Positions 42,430 through 52,994 are shown, numbered from the stretch's first letter. The stretch is DNA of 64,000 nt from Athripsodes cinereus (GCA_947579605.1 OX388325.1:9295572-9359571), one strand, 5' to 3'. Notes: generated by a model not told the origin, from the letters alone. A program made the numbers and translations.

Positions 42430-43079
42430 TGAAAAAGTGAGCAGCGTAAATTTTATTACAAATATAATTATGAAGAAGACTCATATTTCCTTGAAGTCGA
42501 TTTAAAAAAAAGTGTACGAGACCGTCCAAGTCAAACCCTTTTCAAAGAACTTTCCTTATTATATCCTCTTGGAAAAGCAATAAGTGCAGAGAAAAAGACA
42601 GATCTACTTAAACTATTGAACTATGTAGGGGAGACCGGGTATGGTTGTCTCACGGGTTGGTTGTCACAGCGGCCATTGTAGAAAAACGAACAAACAAATG
42701 CGTTCATTGATTGGCGTAAAAAGATCGCATGATCAATATCTCTCTCCCCACTTCACTTCAGTCCGCTCTGGAGTGCCACGCCGGACATACGTGCGTTTGT
42801 TTTCTTTTTACATTGAAAGTAATTTTTTGAAGATCTGTTTCGACTCTCGTAAGTATACTTGAATTTTGCATAATAATATATATTTTCACATATTTATAAT
42901 GCTAAATTTGTGTTTTATGACAATGTTTCATCACTTTTTTAAATAAATATTAATTTTAGTTTATTTTGGAAGTTTATTTTCTAAAACGTGTTATGGGGCA
43001 GGTTGTCTCAGTTTTTTTGGGGCTGGTTGTCACATGTGACAACCACCCCATGGACGTGTGTTGTCTTTTTTCATTGTAA

Positions 43080-43426
43080 ATCAGCAATCTTAACAGATAC
43101 ACCGGAGAAGACCTATTTAGAAGAGAAAAAAAGGGACAAGAAACGAAAAAAAAGATTATATCAAAACGTATATTCAATAAAAATAAGGAAACTAAAAAGG
43201 TTTCTAAAGGAAAGAAAATTAAAAGAAAAGCAGTTGACGACGACGAAAACGAGAAAGACGATGAAGAGTTTTGCCTGGTCTGCTTGTCTCCATACTCTGC
43301 TAGCAAGTCTAGGGAAGTCTGGATTCAGTGCCAAGATTGTAAATTTGGGCTCATGAAGCTTGCACACCTGGACTACCGAATTACCTTTGTCAAAATTGTG
43401 ATTCTGATTATTCAGACTGATTTTTT
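43080..43426 (+). pseudogene. Transposase C-terminal PHD-like finger remnant
   Basis: Encodes a lysine-rich stretch (ETKKVSKGKKIKRKA), an acidic run, then FCLVCLSPYSASKSREVWIQ, CQDCKF. After a single missing base near 43350 the neighbouring frame continues AHEACTPGLPNYLCQNCDSD and stops. The C-x2-C ... C-x2-C ... HE-x-C ... C-x2-C pattern is the PHD/RING-like finger found at the end of many pogo/Tigger-type insect transposases. It is non-functional as it stands. Confidence 0.7.
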
Positions 43427-43729
43427 AGACTGACCTTATATAATTTTGTTAGTTTTATTTAAAAATATTGCATCTTAAGAGCTTTACGATGAACCTTTTT
43501 TTTTCGTTACCAGAATGAATAAGATGTTTTTGTTATTGCTTAATGTTTTTTTATTATGAATAAAAAAAATTGTGGTTGTGGAATGTTTGTTATTATGAAT
43601 AAGATTATTTTTTATTAATGTTTAATGTTTTTTTATTATAAATAAGATTTTATTATTATTGGTTAATGTTTTATTATGACTAAGATTATTTGTTATTGCT
43701 TGATGTTTTTTTTATTATGTATAAAAAAA

Positions 43730-43990
43730 ATAATCAGAAACCTCGATTTTTTTTCTTATCACCATTCTCACTGTCACGATTTAAGGTCCACCAATCGAGA
43801 AACGCTTTATGCAAACCTTAGAAGCAATCATCTTTTTGGGATCTCGGAGACCGAAAGTGATCACTTAAGCCAGCATAGAGCCAATTCGTAAGCGTTGGGA
43901 CACCTTTCTCACTTCTTCCGATTGGATTTTACACAATGTTGCATTGTGTAGACATGGTTCTCCAATCGAGGTTTCTGATTGGTTTTGTCA
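43730..43990. repeat. MITE nested in the pogo element
   Basis: Ends AATCAGAAACCTCGATT and AATCGAGGTTTCTGATT are inverted complements about 260 bp apart. The inside includes ACTGTCACGATTTAAGG, CGAAAGTGATCACTTAAGCC and CCAATTCGTAAGCGTTGGGA. A second copy, rearranged, lies at 52995-53220. Confidence 0.7.
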
Positions 43991-44656
43991 TCTGCACCCA
44001 AATCCGGTTAAACAATAAAAAAAATTGTAAATATTCTAAACATTTATAAAAAAATTGTTATTGTTAAATGTTTTTGTATTATGAATAAGATTTTGTTTAT
44101 TATTGTTTTTGAATGTTTTTTTTTATGAATAAAATAATTTTATTACTGTTTGATGTTTCTTATTATGTTTAAGATTTTTTTTATTATTATCTACTGTTTA
44201 TTACTGTGAATAATATTTTTTTGTTATTTCTTTTGGTACAATTAGTTACGTCCAATATTTTATCATCAATAAAAGTACACATTTGATTAAATTTAGTATT
44301 TCTTTTTATATCTCCTCTTTAATTTACTTCGTGACAACCTACCCCATACACTGTGACAACCATCCCGGACACGGGGTTAAAAGTCACACTTCTCATTTTC
44401 CACGAAAATTGTGATATTTTCTCAATTGGTGACGTTGAAAGAAAACTATATATTTAATTTGAAACTAGAATAAATACACTATCCATTGGTATTTAAATGT
44501 CATTGGTAAACTAAGTAAATATGCATCAAAAATGCAAATGAAAAAAAATGTGACTTCCAACCCCGGTCTCCCCTACCACCGGTTCATCATTATTTCTATA
44601 AAGAGTTACGGATAGACAATTCCAGCAGCGGAGAAAATAATGATGTTCTTGAGTAA

Positions 44657-45322
44657 ACATTTTAGATATTTGGACCAGAGGTGCCTATGAGAAGCCTATA
44701 ATCTCTTCATCTTGTCTCGGGATAATGTAATTCTAAACGATTTATTTTTTTAAAGTCAATATTGCCAATCGACAATGGTACCTACTTGATGGGTTTTCGT
44801 TTTCATGTTACATAAATCAATAATGTTAAGCCCGCAACCAATCATACATTGAAGTTACGGCATTGGTGATTCCCTCCAATGCACGGATATATCAGAAGTC
44901 GGGAGATTTCTATTTATCCGATCTTTTTCAAGTAAATTTCTATCAAGCAAAACTTTTAACTTTTTTGGAAAAAAACATATCATTTGGAAACTACCTTAGC
45001 CTTATATTGCAGTTTCATGCATTCATTTTACATTTGTACATCAAATCAGAACAACAAAAAAATAGCTACCATAAATATTGTATCGGGGTGTTTTTGGATT
45101 AATTATTTGTTTTTTTATATTTGACGTTTGTGCAGCGAAGAATTGGTCTTCCACTCTTTTCCATAAGTTTCGAATGCCCTGTAAAAGCAGGTTTCAAAAA
45201 AATAAAGACAGGTTACATGAGCTACGATTATTGTGTTGTGAATGAGAATTTTGGTCTGTTTTATGTATAGTATGACATGTAGAAGGCTCACGCCGTGGAA
45301 ATATGTAAATAAAATAAAATGA
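44657..45322. other. No gene seen
   Basis: AT-rich DNA. CAGAAGTCGGGAGATTTCTA near 44886 is a scrap of the RT-tail repeat at 26695. 45120-45250 holds a weak dispersed repeat (GAAGAATTGGTCTTCCACTC). Confidence 0.4.
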
Positions 45323-45440
45323 ATCTTACATTCAGCGATGAGGTGAGCCCCTCATCTTGAATATCTTATTTTTTCGTTTATTGCATACAGCTGGTTTGCT
45401 TATCCCACCCCATTTGTGGGACATGCCGTGACATTTTTTA
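45323..45440 (-). repeat. Short dispersed repeat, family Z
   Basis: Antisense copy: CATTCAGCGATGAGG, ATACAGCTGGTTTGC, CATTTGTGGGACATGCCGTG. Confidence 0.65.
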
Positions 45441-45939
45441 TAATTTTTCAGGAATCATCTTATGTTACTTGCGACTATTAATATTTTGTTATCATTGACG
45501 ATCATTTCCTGAGCGACGCCGACGCTTGGTAAAGAACTAGTTTTAAAATAAATGTCTACGTTTCCATTGTTTTGAAGATAATGGCAACACTATTTGTGAG
45601 TACGTAATTATGTGTCCGTATCCAATACAAATAATTATTAAAAGGTATTGTTCACTCCAATAGGTTTGGAAATGCATAGTTTGGCATTATGTTTCAAATT
45701 ATTTCCTGTATTTGACATTAATAAGATGTTTTATTTTGATTTATTGTGAAATTTGTTGTTATATGATCATTCTATAGTAATTTCTCAATAACTTTCGCCA
45801 CGGATGTACCCAGGTTCTTGAAAATGGTAGGAAATTAAGGAAAATTTGTCTTGAAGTATTTATGAGAAAATAAGTTAAATTTGTCGTTTATGTGAGAGTC
45901 AGACTAAATATAAATATTGAGAAAACTGAGACCCATCTG
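45441..45939. other. No gene seen
   Basis: AT-rich DNA with no recognised feature. Confidence 0.35.
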
Positions 45940-46880
45940 AGACCTGCCCAGGTCCATAACTTAGCATGTCTAAAATATTGAAAATTTTGATTTACATAAT
46001 TGGTAGTACACACAATTAACGCCACAAACAAATAACTATAAAAATTTCAAAGTTCTTCTTATTTATTCAATATTTTACATACATGCATACCATCACGCCG
46101 CTTCCCTCGCGGGGTAGGCAGAAAGTATCGAGCGCCACTTCCTTCTATCCTTGCACACATCTTTCGCTTCCGTCACTGTCATACAATTCCTCATGCATGC
46201 TCTCCTGTTCAACGTGCTCAACACGTGACCGTCCTGTAGGATTTGATTTAAATGATCTTGCCATTTAATCCTCGGACGTCCACGTCTCCGAGCACCATTC
46301 CTCTCAGACAAATATATCTTTTTAGTCATTCTGTCCTCATTCATTCTTTCCACGTGCCCAAACCATCTTAACTTATTTACATTCATCCTTGTTATTACAC
46401 TAACTTTCATTCCACATTCCTTTCGTATCTCACTGTTACGCACACGATCTCTCAGACTTTTACCACACATCCTTCTCAGTGATCTCATTTCAACTGCATT
46501 TATGCCACTTTCATCCTTCTTTAACCATGTCCACGTCTCACTTGCATACATAAGTGTTGGCACTAAGATAGCAGAGTGCACCAACCTTTTAGCTGTGGTG
46601 GATATGTTTCTATTTGCAATTATTGGTCGGATTGCACCATATATCAATATTTTAATTTAACTATGGAAAATTCAATATTTTAATTATGGAAAAAGTAAGG
46701 TAGGTACCTACCTATTTGCAATTCCAAAAAAAAAATATTTTGAATTGTATACCTATAACTATTGAACGGAACACAGACAACGTATGTCTTTAATAACAGT
46801 GCGATTATTATTATAGTATATCATGAGATATATGTATATCACTTTCTGTTGTATTTTTAATGCATAATATAATATCATTT
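45940..46880 (+). repeat. Dispersed repeat, family Y, split by RTE-A
   Basis: Left part 45940-46066 (GTCCATAACTTAGC, AAATAACTATAAAAA) and right part 46655-46880 (AAGGTAGGTACCTACC, CAACGTATGTCTTTAATAAC) are collinear with 15900-16260. The RTE-A insertion accounts for the gap. Confidence 0.7.
46078..46643 (-). mobile_element. 5'-truncated RTE-A insertion with 11-bp duplication
   Basis: Flanked by TCAATATTTTA at 46067-46077 and 46644-46654. Minus-strand frame 46647-46093 is open for 184 codons: HSAILVPTLMYASETWTWLK, NAVEMRSLRRMCGKSLRDR, LRWFGHVERMNEDRMTKKIY, RGRPRIKWQDHLNQIL, ending LSAYPAREAA. This is the connection/thumb-side tail of a non-LTR reverse transcriptase. Lack of stops implies a young copy. 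EN and RT active site are missing. Confidence 0.88.
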
Positions 46881-46904
46881 ACAAATGGATGCATAGATCT
46901 CATT

Positions 46905-47010
46905 CATTCATCTCCTCACGGTATTTCCTACAAGTGGGGTAGCCAAATGTTGTCCTCTCTACACTAACAAAAGTTAACTGGACATTCAGAATGAGTGCCA
47001 TACCTTCAGA
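46905..47010 (+). repeat. Short dispersed repeat, family Z
   Basis: CTCACGGTATTTCC, ACAAGTGGGGTAGCCAAATG, TTGTCCTCTCTACAC, GACATTCAGAATGAG. Confidence 0.7.
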
Positions 47011-47290
47011 AAAGAATAGGAGACCAATTCTTTACCAAATAATATTTCCTTATTATATTATTCTGCTCCGTGGAGTTTTTCCAAGAACATAGGACTTCCA
47101 TTCTTTTATGCATGTTTCCTGCTATAAAAGAAAGGAAGGTACCTATTTATCAAACATCAAGTACCCATCTTCTTCTTCGATGGCCCTACAGCTCATATCG
47201 AGCCTTGGCCTCCATCAGCCCTCATCTCCAACTCCTCCTTTCTCCCGCTGCGGTTTTATAGTTTGTCATGTATACCTATAAGACATTTAA

Positions 47291-47586
47291 CCCTTCGCCC
47301 GCCAACGTATCACCGGTGATATCACAAAAAACAGTGTCCTGTGCGCCAACGTCGCACCGGTGATATCGGTGACTTATTTACATCGTATTATATCTATATA
47401 TAGGTATACTAGTATAGAAATCAACTGTGTGTATTCTACACACAATAGGCAACAGTATTATAAAATCCATGTCACAATATAATTAAATATCAAATAAACG
47501 TCGAAATATTATGTGATTTACGATTGTTTGTTTTGTCACGGCGTGAAATAGATACCTAGGTTTACCATATTGCGGCGGGCTAGAGC
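47291..47586. repeat. Candidate piggyBac-type MITE (296 bp)
   Basis: Flanked by TTAA on both sides (47287-47290, 47587-47590). Ends CCCTTCGCCCGCCAACG and GCGGCGGGCTAGAGC share the inverted GCCCGCC core. The palindromic word CACCGGTGATATC occurs twice near the left end (47312 and 47351). No coding sequence. Confidence 0.6.
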
Positions 47587-47605
47587 TTAATATCTTTAAT
47601 TACTA

Positions 47606-47690
47606 CAGTGATGATGTATTCTCTCATCCATCCCGAATGTTTATTACATTCTGAAGTTATTCCACCGACTACCCCACTTGTTTTATATTA
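47606..47690 (-). repeat. Short dispersed repeat, family Z (diverged)
   Basis: Antisense: CATCCATCCCGAATGT, then CCGACTACCCCACTTGT. Confidence 0.5.
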
Positions 47691-48284
47691 AGATAACTAG
47701 AGACATATATAATTATAATTTTTCTCTAGAATATTCTTGATAAACTGTGATATTTCATACACATTCGTCATTCTTTCAACATCAACAACATTTCCACATA
47801 TCATCATTTATCAGGTAGATAGGTATACACAAATATACCAAAACTCACCAAATTCGTTGAAACAATTATTGCCAAATATTAAATAAGAATGTTACTTAGT
47901 TTGCCCAATACACTATGAATATATTACACTTGTTGATACATATTATATCAATCAGTTCTTGTTATTGCAGAAGTCATTTAACATCATGTTTTTGAAAATA
48001 GCCTTTTGGGCTATTGCTTGTTGATTTATCTAGTTTGTTTTGTATTTATTTTCTTTTTATTAACAGCCTGTAATAATAAACATGCAATTTGTCCTTTCCG
48101 TGACAATACGCTCGTAACTAAAGACGGTTAGATTTAATCAGTATACATTTTGGTCTTAAGAAACAAAAAAAAAACACCGATTATTGATTGAGTTGAAAAC
48201 TCCATATTAATTTATGGAAATAAACAAATTGTTTGAATTTTACTGTATTTAATAATAGGTGTATGGCAAATAGCTGTTTCGCAT
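47691..48284. other. No gene seen; family Z scrap
   Basis: AT-rich DNA. 48066-48112 (CCTGTAATAATAAACATGCA, TTTGTCCTTTCCG) is a family Z fragment. Confidence 0.4.
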
Positions 48285-48446
48285 ACGATTACAGAGCTCT
48301 TGACAAATATTAAGGTTCGTAAAGTCTTATATTTAGAACACATTCTGCAAGACGATGAATATCGGCTTCTGCAGTTGATAATAGAGGGCAAGATTGAGGG
48401 ACATCATGGAGTGGGAAGGAGGCAGATGTCGTGGCTGCGTGATATT

Positions 48447-48822
48447 TTTATTATTAGAAAACAACACCATACTCTACTGGGACCATTACAGCCTTCGGCC
48501 AATGCAATCCCAGAGAAAACAAAAATTTACAAAATAGTTTCAACTTTTACTACAAATTCTCCGTATGTTATATGGAATATGTCAACATTCTGAGAAATGC
48601 TATTAAACAATCTAACCGCCTTAGCCACTGGTGACTCTGCGAGAATATTTGTTCGGCTTGTAGGTGGATAAAACAGCATATGTTGACGTGAACGACTATA
48701 GGACACCGGTATATAAAAATTAAACTCTCCCAGTACCTTCGGATTACTAATTATACCATTCAGCAACTTGAAAAAATGTAAATAAAAAAATATACAAAAA
48801 TGTAATAAAAAAATATACAGCA
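48447..48822. repeat. Unknown insertion in RTE-B
   Basis: About 375 bp inserted after GTGATAT with a probable ATAT(A) duplication on the right. It shares TCATTACAGC-like, GGCCAATGCAATCCCA and GAGAAAAC with 14115-14200. The 3' end has a tandem AAAAATGTAA(T)AAAAAAATATAC pair. Contains GTTCGGCTTGTAGGTGGAT, sense unknown. Confidence 0.55.
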
Positions 48823-48887
48823 ATGGACCGGAATAACACAGATGGGAGAGCTGCTGGTCCGAACAGCGCGGGACAGAGAAGCATTCG

Positions 48888-49147
48888 GCGGTGTGGCGCA
48901 GAAGTAACGCTCTTACCGAGTCACTTACCGAGTCACAAGGTCCCGGGTTCGATTCCCGACCAGGACATAAATGAAGAATGTTCTTTTTCAATTTGTCCTG
49001 GGTCTGGGTGTTACATGTACCTATATGTGTTTAGTGCATTGTATGTGTGTGTCGTCGCGTTAGTACCTATAATACAAGATTCATATTTTAGTTTGGGACT
49101 AGCTCGATATGTGTTAATTGTCTATGCATATTATGTTATGTTATTCT
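48888..49147 (+). repeat. SINE-B, near full length
   Basis: tRNA-derived SINE: GTGTGGCGCAGAAGTAACGC (box A region) and CCCGGGTTCGATTCCC (box B, about 48942-48957), then ATGAAGAATGTTC, TTGTCCTGGGTCTGGGTG, TTACATGTACC. A 12-bp unit TTACCGAGTCAC is tandemly doubled between the boxes (48913-48936). The 3' region (GACTAGCTCGATATG) matches copies at 18805 and 63320. Inferred RNA polymerase III transcript. Confidence 0.85.
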
Positions 49148-49190
49148 CCAGAGCGATCGCCAACGTCGGGGGGACCTGATACTGCACTGA

Positions 49191-49742
49191 TGGAAGAAGA
49201 ACCTGGTTTTGACTTGTCAAGCAAACCAGGTTACTACATCTATTATTATATACAGTAAAACTCAAAACAGTTTTACTTAAAAAAATACCGTAATTAATTA
49301 ATTAATATAAATATAAAAATCTATGATTAGTTTTACAACGATTCCTTCCTGACATAATCCACGTGTAAAGTTAGCTTCATAATAATAAAAAAAAACATTA
49401 ATAAATATTTATGTAAAGGTACCTGTTATACATTTTATTATTTTTAATAAATTATTTTATTTTAGTATAATGTGATTCATGATGTAAAGAGTGTGTGTGT
49501 ACTGTGTTTTGTTTAACCTAGATTCCTTACAGAGTAATTTCTTCATCAGACTTCAACATTATAATATATTGTATACATACAATGTATGTACATATTTATA
49601 TATGTTATATGTTAGTTTATAGTATGTCTAATATAATCATATTGCCTTTAATATGACTCAAATGTTTTAATTTTTGTCTTACCTACTTTCTTAAATTGCT
49701 AATTTTTTTTATATCATTACCTCTCATCAAACGATTTATTTA
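49191..49742. other. No gene seen
   Basis: AT-rich DNA with no recognised feature. Confidence 0.35.
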
Positions 49743-50265
49743 TTTATTAATTTATAAATAATTAAAAACACTATTATATTTTCACTATATTTATTTAAAC
49801 TCTAACGTTTTCGCCCACTTCAATGGGCATTCTCAAGAGTACTGACTATAGACCATTAAAGGTCACGTGGTCTTGTCTATGGATTTGCTTTTGCTTGGGG
49901 GGCAAACAGTCAGATTGCGCATATCATCCTTGTAGGATGTTATGCCATAAGAGAGAAAAAAGATAGTCAGACGACAAAATAATAACAAAATCGACACTGA
50001 CAGTTTTTTGATTATTAGGTATTCTTTAGGCATTCCACCTAATATTACACCGTAATCGTCTGTTGTGTTGGGATGCCTGATGCCCCTCAATGATTTTTCT
50101 GTGACGTCATCCTTTAATGGTCTATTCTGACTATACTGACATTCTCAAGAGTATCAGTACTCTTGAGAATGCCCATTGAAATGGGAGAAAACGTTAGAGT
50201 TTAAATAAATATAGTGAAAATATAACAGTGTTTTTAATTATTTATTAATTATTAAATATGAATTT
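49743..50265. repeat. Inverted-repeat element with nested MITE
   Basis: Arms 49743-49849 and 50138-50265 are near-complementary (ACTATATTTATTTAAACTC, CTAACGTTTTCGCCCACTTC versus its complement). Each arm carries a GCCCA...TGGGC hairpin followed by GAAAACG. The middle is bounded by ACCATTAAAGGTCACG and TGACGTCATCCTTTAATGG, suggesting a second element inside. Two head-to-head terminal copies recall Penelope-like insertions, but no protein remains. Confidence 0.6.
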
Positions 50266-50574
50266 TCACAGTGTGAACACAAACACCCTTCAATAATATT
50301 TATTTATTCATTCTTTACTGTACATTTATTACAATAATATAATATGTATAATTTTATAGAGAAATGCGTTCAAATAAAATATAGTATATTATAATAAATT
50401 ATATACAGAAGGCGAGTTTATCGCAAATGCGCGAACTTTTCCAACTAACCCAAATTTATTAACTAAAAAAACAATATGGAAAAGAATATACACAGTTCAC
50501 ACATAGAAATAATATGTAGAATTAAGTACCCACACAAATATATCTACTACTACTAGATACTATTACTACTACTA

Positions 50575-50720
50575 CTACACCATCACGGCATATCCCACAA
50601 GTGGGGTAGCCAGTGGACCAGCTGCAAATATTAGAAATGCAGGGTGTTTTTTCTGTGCCAAAAAAATAAGAGATTCAGGATGGGTGGCAAACCTCATCGC
50701 TGAATTTGAGATGTAGCACA
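50575..50720 (+). repeat. Short dispersed repeat, family Z
   Basis: CACCATCACGGCATATCCCA, AAGTGGGGTAGCCAGTGGAC, CAGCTGCAAATATT, TTCAGGATGGGTGGCA, TCGCTGAATTTGAGATG: the best-preserved sense copy here. Confidence 0.8.
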
Positions 50721-51640
50721 TATATTCATTAAAGGCATGAATATGTGTGAATACAACAGGCCTAACATATACATCTTAAAAATAAACATGATAGCAAAAG
50801 ACGTGAGTAATGCTGTGTCCCTTTACAGGCATAAATGTATTATGTCTTGAGCTGCCCCACCCAAGCCCCCAGCTACACAGGCATCCCCTCAAGTATCCAC
50901 CGAGACCACAGACCCAAAGCTGCAGATTAGTCCCCACAGACACCACGAGGGAAGCCAACAGACTGGGGGGGGGGGTCAGAGAGTAGGAACCCAGTCACTC
51001 AAACAAAGCTACAGCAAATACGAGTACATATATGAAAACATAATAAATTAATTAAATTTATACGATCATGAAACAGTCAAGAAAAATAAAAACAAAAGTT
51101 ATAAACAAGATAACAATATAATACACAAAGACAACACCGCCAATCGCACGTAGTATTTATAATATATCGCACACTAAAAATCGTGCAATTAGAGGTGGTA
51201 CGTTTTCACCAAAACTCAACTCAACCTTGAGATGTAATTCATAGGTGCTACTTAAACTAAAAAGTTGTGTAAGTTTCAATCTATTACATTATAGTATTAC
51301 ATACATATACCTTACATTAAACTATCACCGAGTGTAGCCGAGACTTAACAACGTACCTACGTAAGATACAAAGTGTCGAAATTTATTTTTTTATATTACT
51401 TATGTGTTAAGTCGGACAAGTTCAAGACACTATGATACAATATCAATAAAAAAAACTTTTGAAACTATAGCGATATATATGACTAATTAGTAGTTTTATT
51501 TATTGACACTTTTCTAATTTATGTAGGTATTGAATTATTGCAAATTTCATATGTTTGTTTTTAACTATTACCCACTGGTATTTGGTATGAATACATTTCC
51601 TAGAATAAACTAGATTAATAAATTAAGCAACATCTTTCAG
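50721..51640. other. No gene seen
   Basis: AT-rich DNA with a G10 run at 50967-50976 and CCCCA-rich sequence at 50850-50950. Confidence 0.35.
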
Positions 51641-51644
51641 TTAA

Positions 51645-52990
51645 CCTTCTGCAACTGACGTGCGTCAAACTTCACAAATTTACTGACGTGGTAGACTATT
51701 GGACACCATTTTAACGTCATTGTTTTTGTCAAACTAGTGTTTAATACCTAACTAATTGGTATTGTCTAAAAATATATTCATATATTATATTTCTATTCAG
51801 TTAAATGTAGAAAAAACAACATTTTTCTATTAATAACACAATTTATTGTTTTTGGTCAAAATCAGATCGCAAAATCAACCAACTACTAAAAAAATATTTT
51901 TAAAAATAACATAACTAAAAAATAACAACAACTTGCATTTATTATTAAAATTAACACTTATAGTAATCTTAGGTAAAAATTTGAATAAAATCTTATGGTC
52001 AAATAAAAAAATACACACCTTTAAGTTTTTACATTTTTTCTTGACATAGATCACATTTTGGCTTTGAGCATTGCAGGCAAATCGGCTTGAAACAATCACA
52101 ACATTTGTATTTAGTTGGTCTTTTTATTTTTGTTGAGCAAATATGACAAAGATTGTGACTTTGGAGGTTTTTGCAGATTTTTGCCCAAAACTCTTCTCTT
52201 GGCAGTCTTTCATTATTCGCTCGCGCCTTCATGTGATCTAGTACTAAACTACGTGACATAATATATTCAATAAAAAGGTACATCTTTTCATTTTACTGTC
52301 ACTATTATCACACGCTTAAGCCTATAAAAGTCTGCCATTGGCCAACGGTGCGTTTTGCTGCTGCAAGAATATATCGAGCATTTTTTATCAATTTCATCCA
52401 CAAAAACCGAGAGGATGAAGCTGACCAACACCCATTAAGTAGGCACTTATTACCATTGACAAATATTTTTGTTAAATATTTTGTTGTTGAATAAAGATTA
52501 TTATTATACTATACAGAAGGGAGAAATAAAGGCGAAACACAGGTCATCATCATCACATCTTCTCTATAGGTATGCACCTGCAACTCAAACCCGGCCATCG
52601 TCATATACCCACCTATACACCGATGTATTATACCTACAACTATACGTAACATACAAATAATATAATTTTACTATGAAATAACAACATCAAAAAATGGTCT
52701 TACTGACCTGTAGCCTGGGAGACACTATGGTTTTTTTTTTCAATTTTACTGACGTGGTAGACTCACAGACACATACCTTAACACTGACGTGGTAGACTAG
52801 TAGACACCTTCTTGCTGTAGCACAGAGCCTACACTCATCTCAACCGCTCATTACTAACTGATCCTTCCACGTTGACGAAATACTAAGGTACCTACTAAGT
52901 GTGCCGGGATCTTAACTATAAATATATACATATTAAGGACAATTTTGTGATATGTGGTGTCTGATAGACTACCACCTCAGCTGCAGAAGG
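51645..52990. mobile_element. piggyBac-like transposon, internally deleted
   Basis: 1346 bp flanked by TTAA (51641-51644, 52991-52994). Ends CCTTCTGCAACTGACGTG and CTCAGCTGCAGAAGG are inverted repeats. The subterminal motif ACTGACGTGGTAGACT occurs at 51683, 52746 and 52786 and as a complement (AGTCTATC region) near 52960, likely transposase-binding sites. Only the C-terminal cysteine-rich domain of the transposase remains. Exact TTAA duplication is the piggyBac signature. Confidence 0.88.
52029..52283 (-). pseudogene. piggyBac transposase C-terminal zinc domain
   Basis: 84 codons: MSRSLVLDHMKARANNERLP, then LCHICSTKIKRPTKYKCCDC, FKPICLQCSKPKCDLC, stop. The C-x2-C...K-Y-x-C-x2-C...P-x-C-x2-C pattern is the cysteine-rich domain that ends piggyBac transposases and binds the element ends. 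The upstream DDD catalytic domain is not in the window, so this is a remnant. The internal ATG used as start is arbitrary. Confidence 0.8.
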
Positions 52991-52994
52991 TTAA

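Larger units (their letters stand above)
42628..44573. mobile_element. pogo-like DNA transposon, internally deleted
   Basis: 1946 bp bounded by perfect 12-bp inverted repeats GGGGAGACCGGG / CCCGGTCTCCCC and TA duplications (42626-42627, 44574-44575). GGTTGTCAC/GTGACAACC words recur near the left end (42660, 43010-43040) and right end (44330-44365), likely subterminal transposase sites. Only the end of a transposase remains (43080-43426); the DDE core is absent. TA duplication plus the PHD-like finger tail suggests the pogo/Tigger branch of Tc1-mariner. It carries a nested MITE at 43730-43990. Confidence 0.8.
42432..44656 (+). pseudogene. Unknown protein segment interrupted by pogo element
   Basis: Frame 42432-42627 reads KSEQRKFYYKYNYEEDSYF, DRPSQTLFKELSLLYPLGKA, KKTDLLKLLNYV. 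If the pogo element (42628-44573) and one TA copy are removed, it continues without shift at 44576 as PPVHHYFYKELRIDNSS and stops at 44654-44656. The KKxDLLxLLxYxPPxHHxFY layout resembles a conserved tail in insect transposon-derived proteins, but I cannot name the family. No N-terminal part is confidently joined. Confidence 0.55.
48285..49190 (+). pseudogene. RTE-B 3' fragment, interrupted twice
   Basis: Three collinear pieces. 48285-48446 encodes LTNIKVRKVLYLEHILQ, EGKIEGHHGVGRRQMSWLRD. 48823-48887 encodes QWTGITQMGELLVRTARDRE. 49148-49190 encodes ARAIANVGGT stop plus GACCTGATACTGCAC. Insertions at 48447-48822 and 48888-49147 split them. Homologous to 19298-19680 and 55625-56295. Confidence 0.85.

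Noticed and set aside
48946..48957. Possible functional tRNA gene
   Set aside because: Box B is good, but no cloverleaf with paired acceptor stem is found. The copy belongs to a dispersed SINE family.
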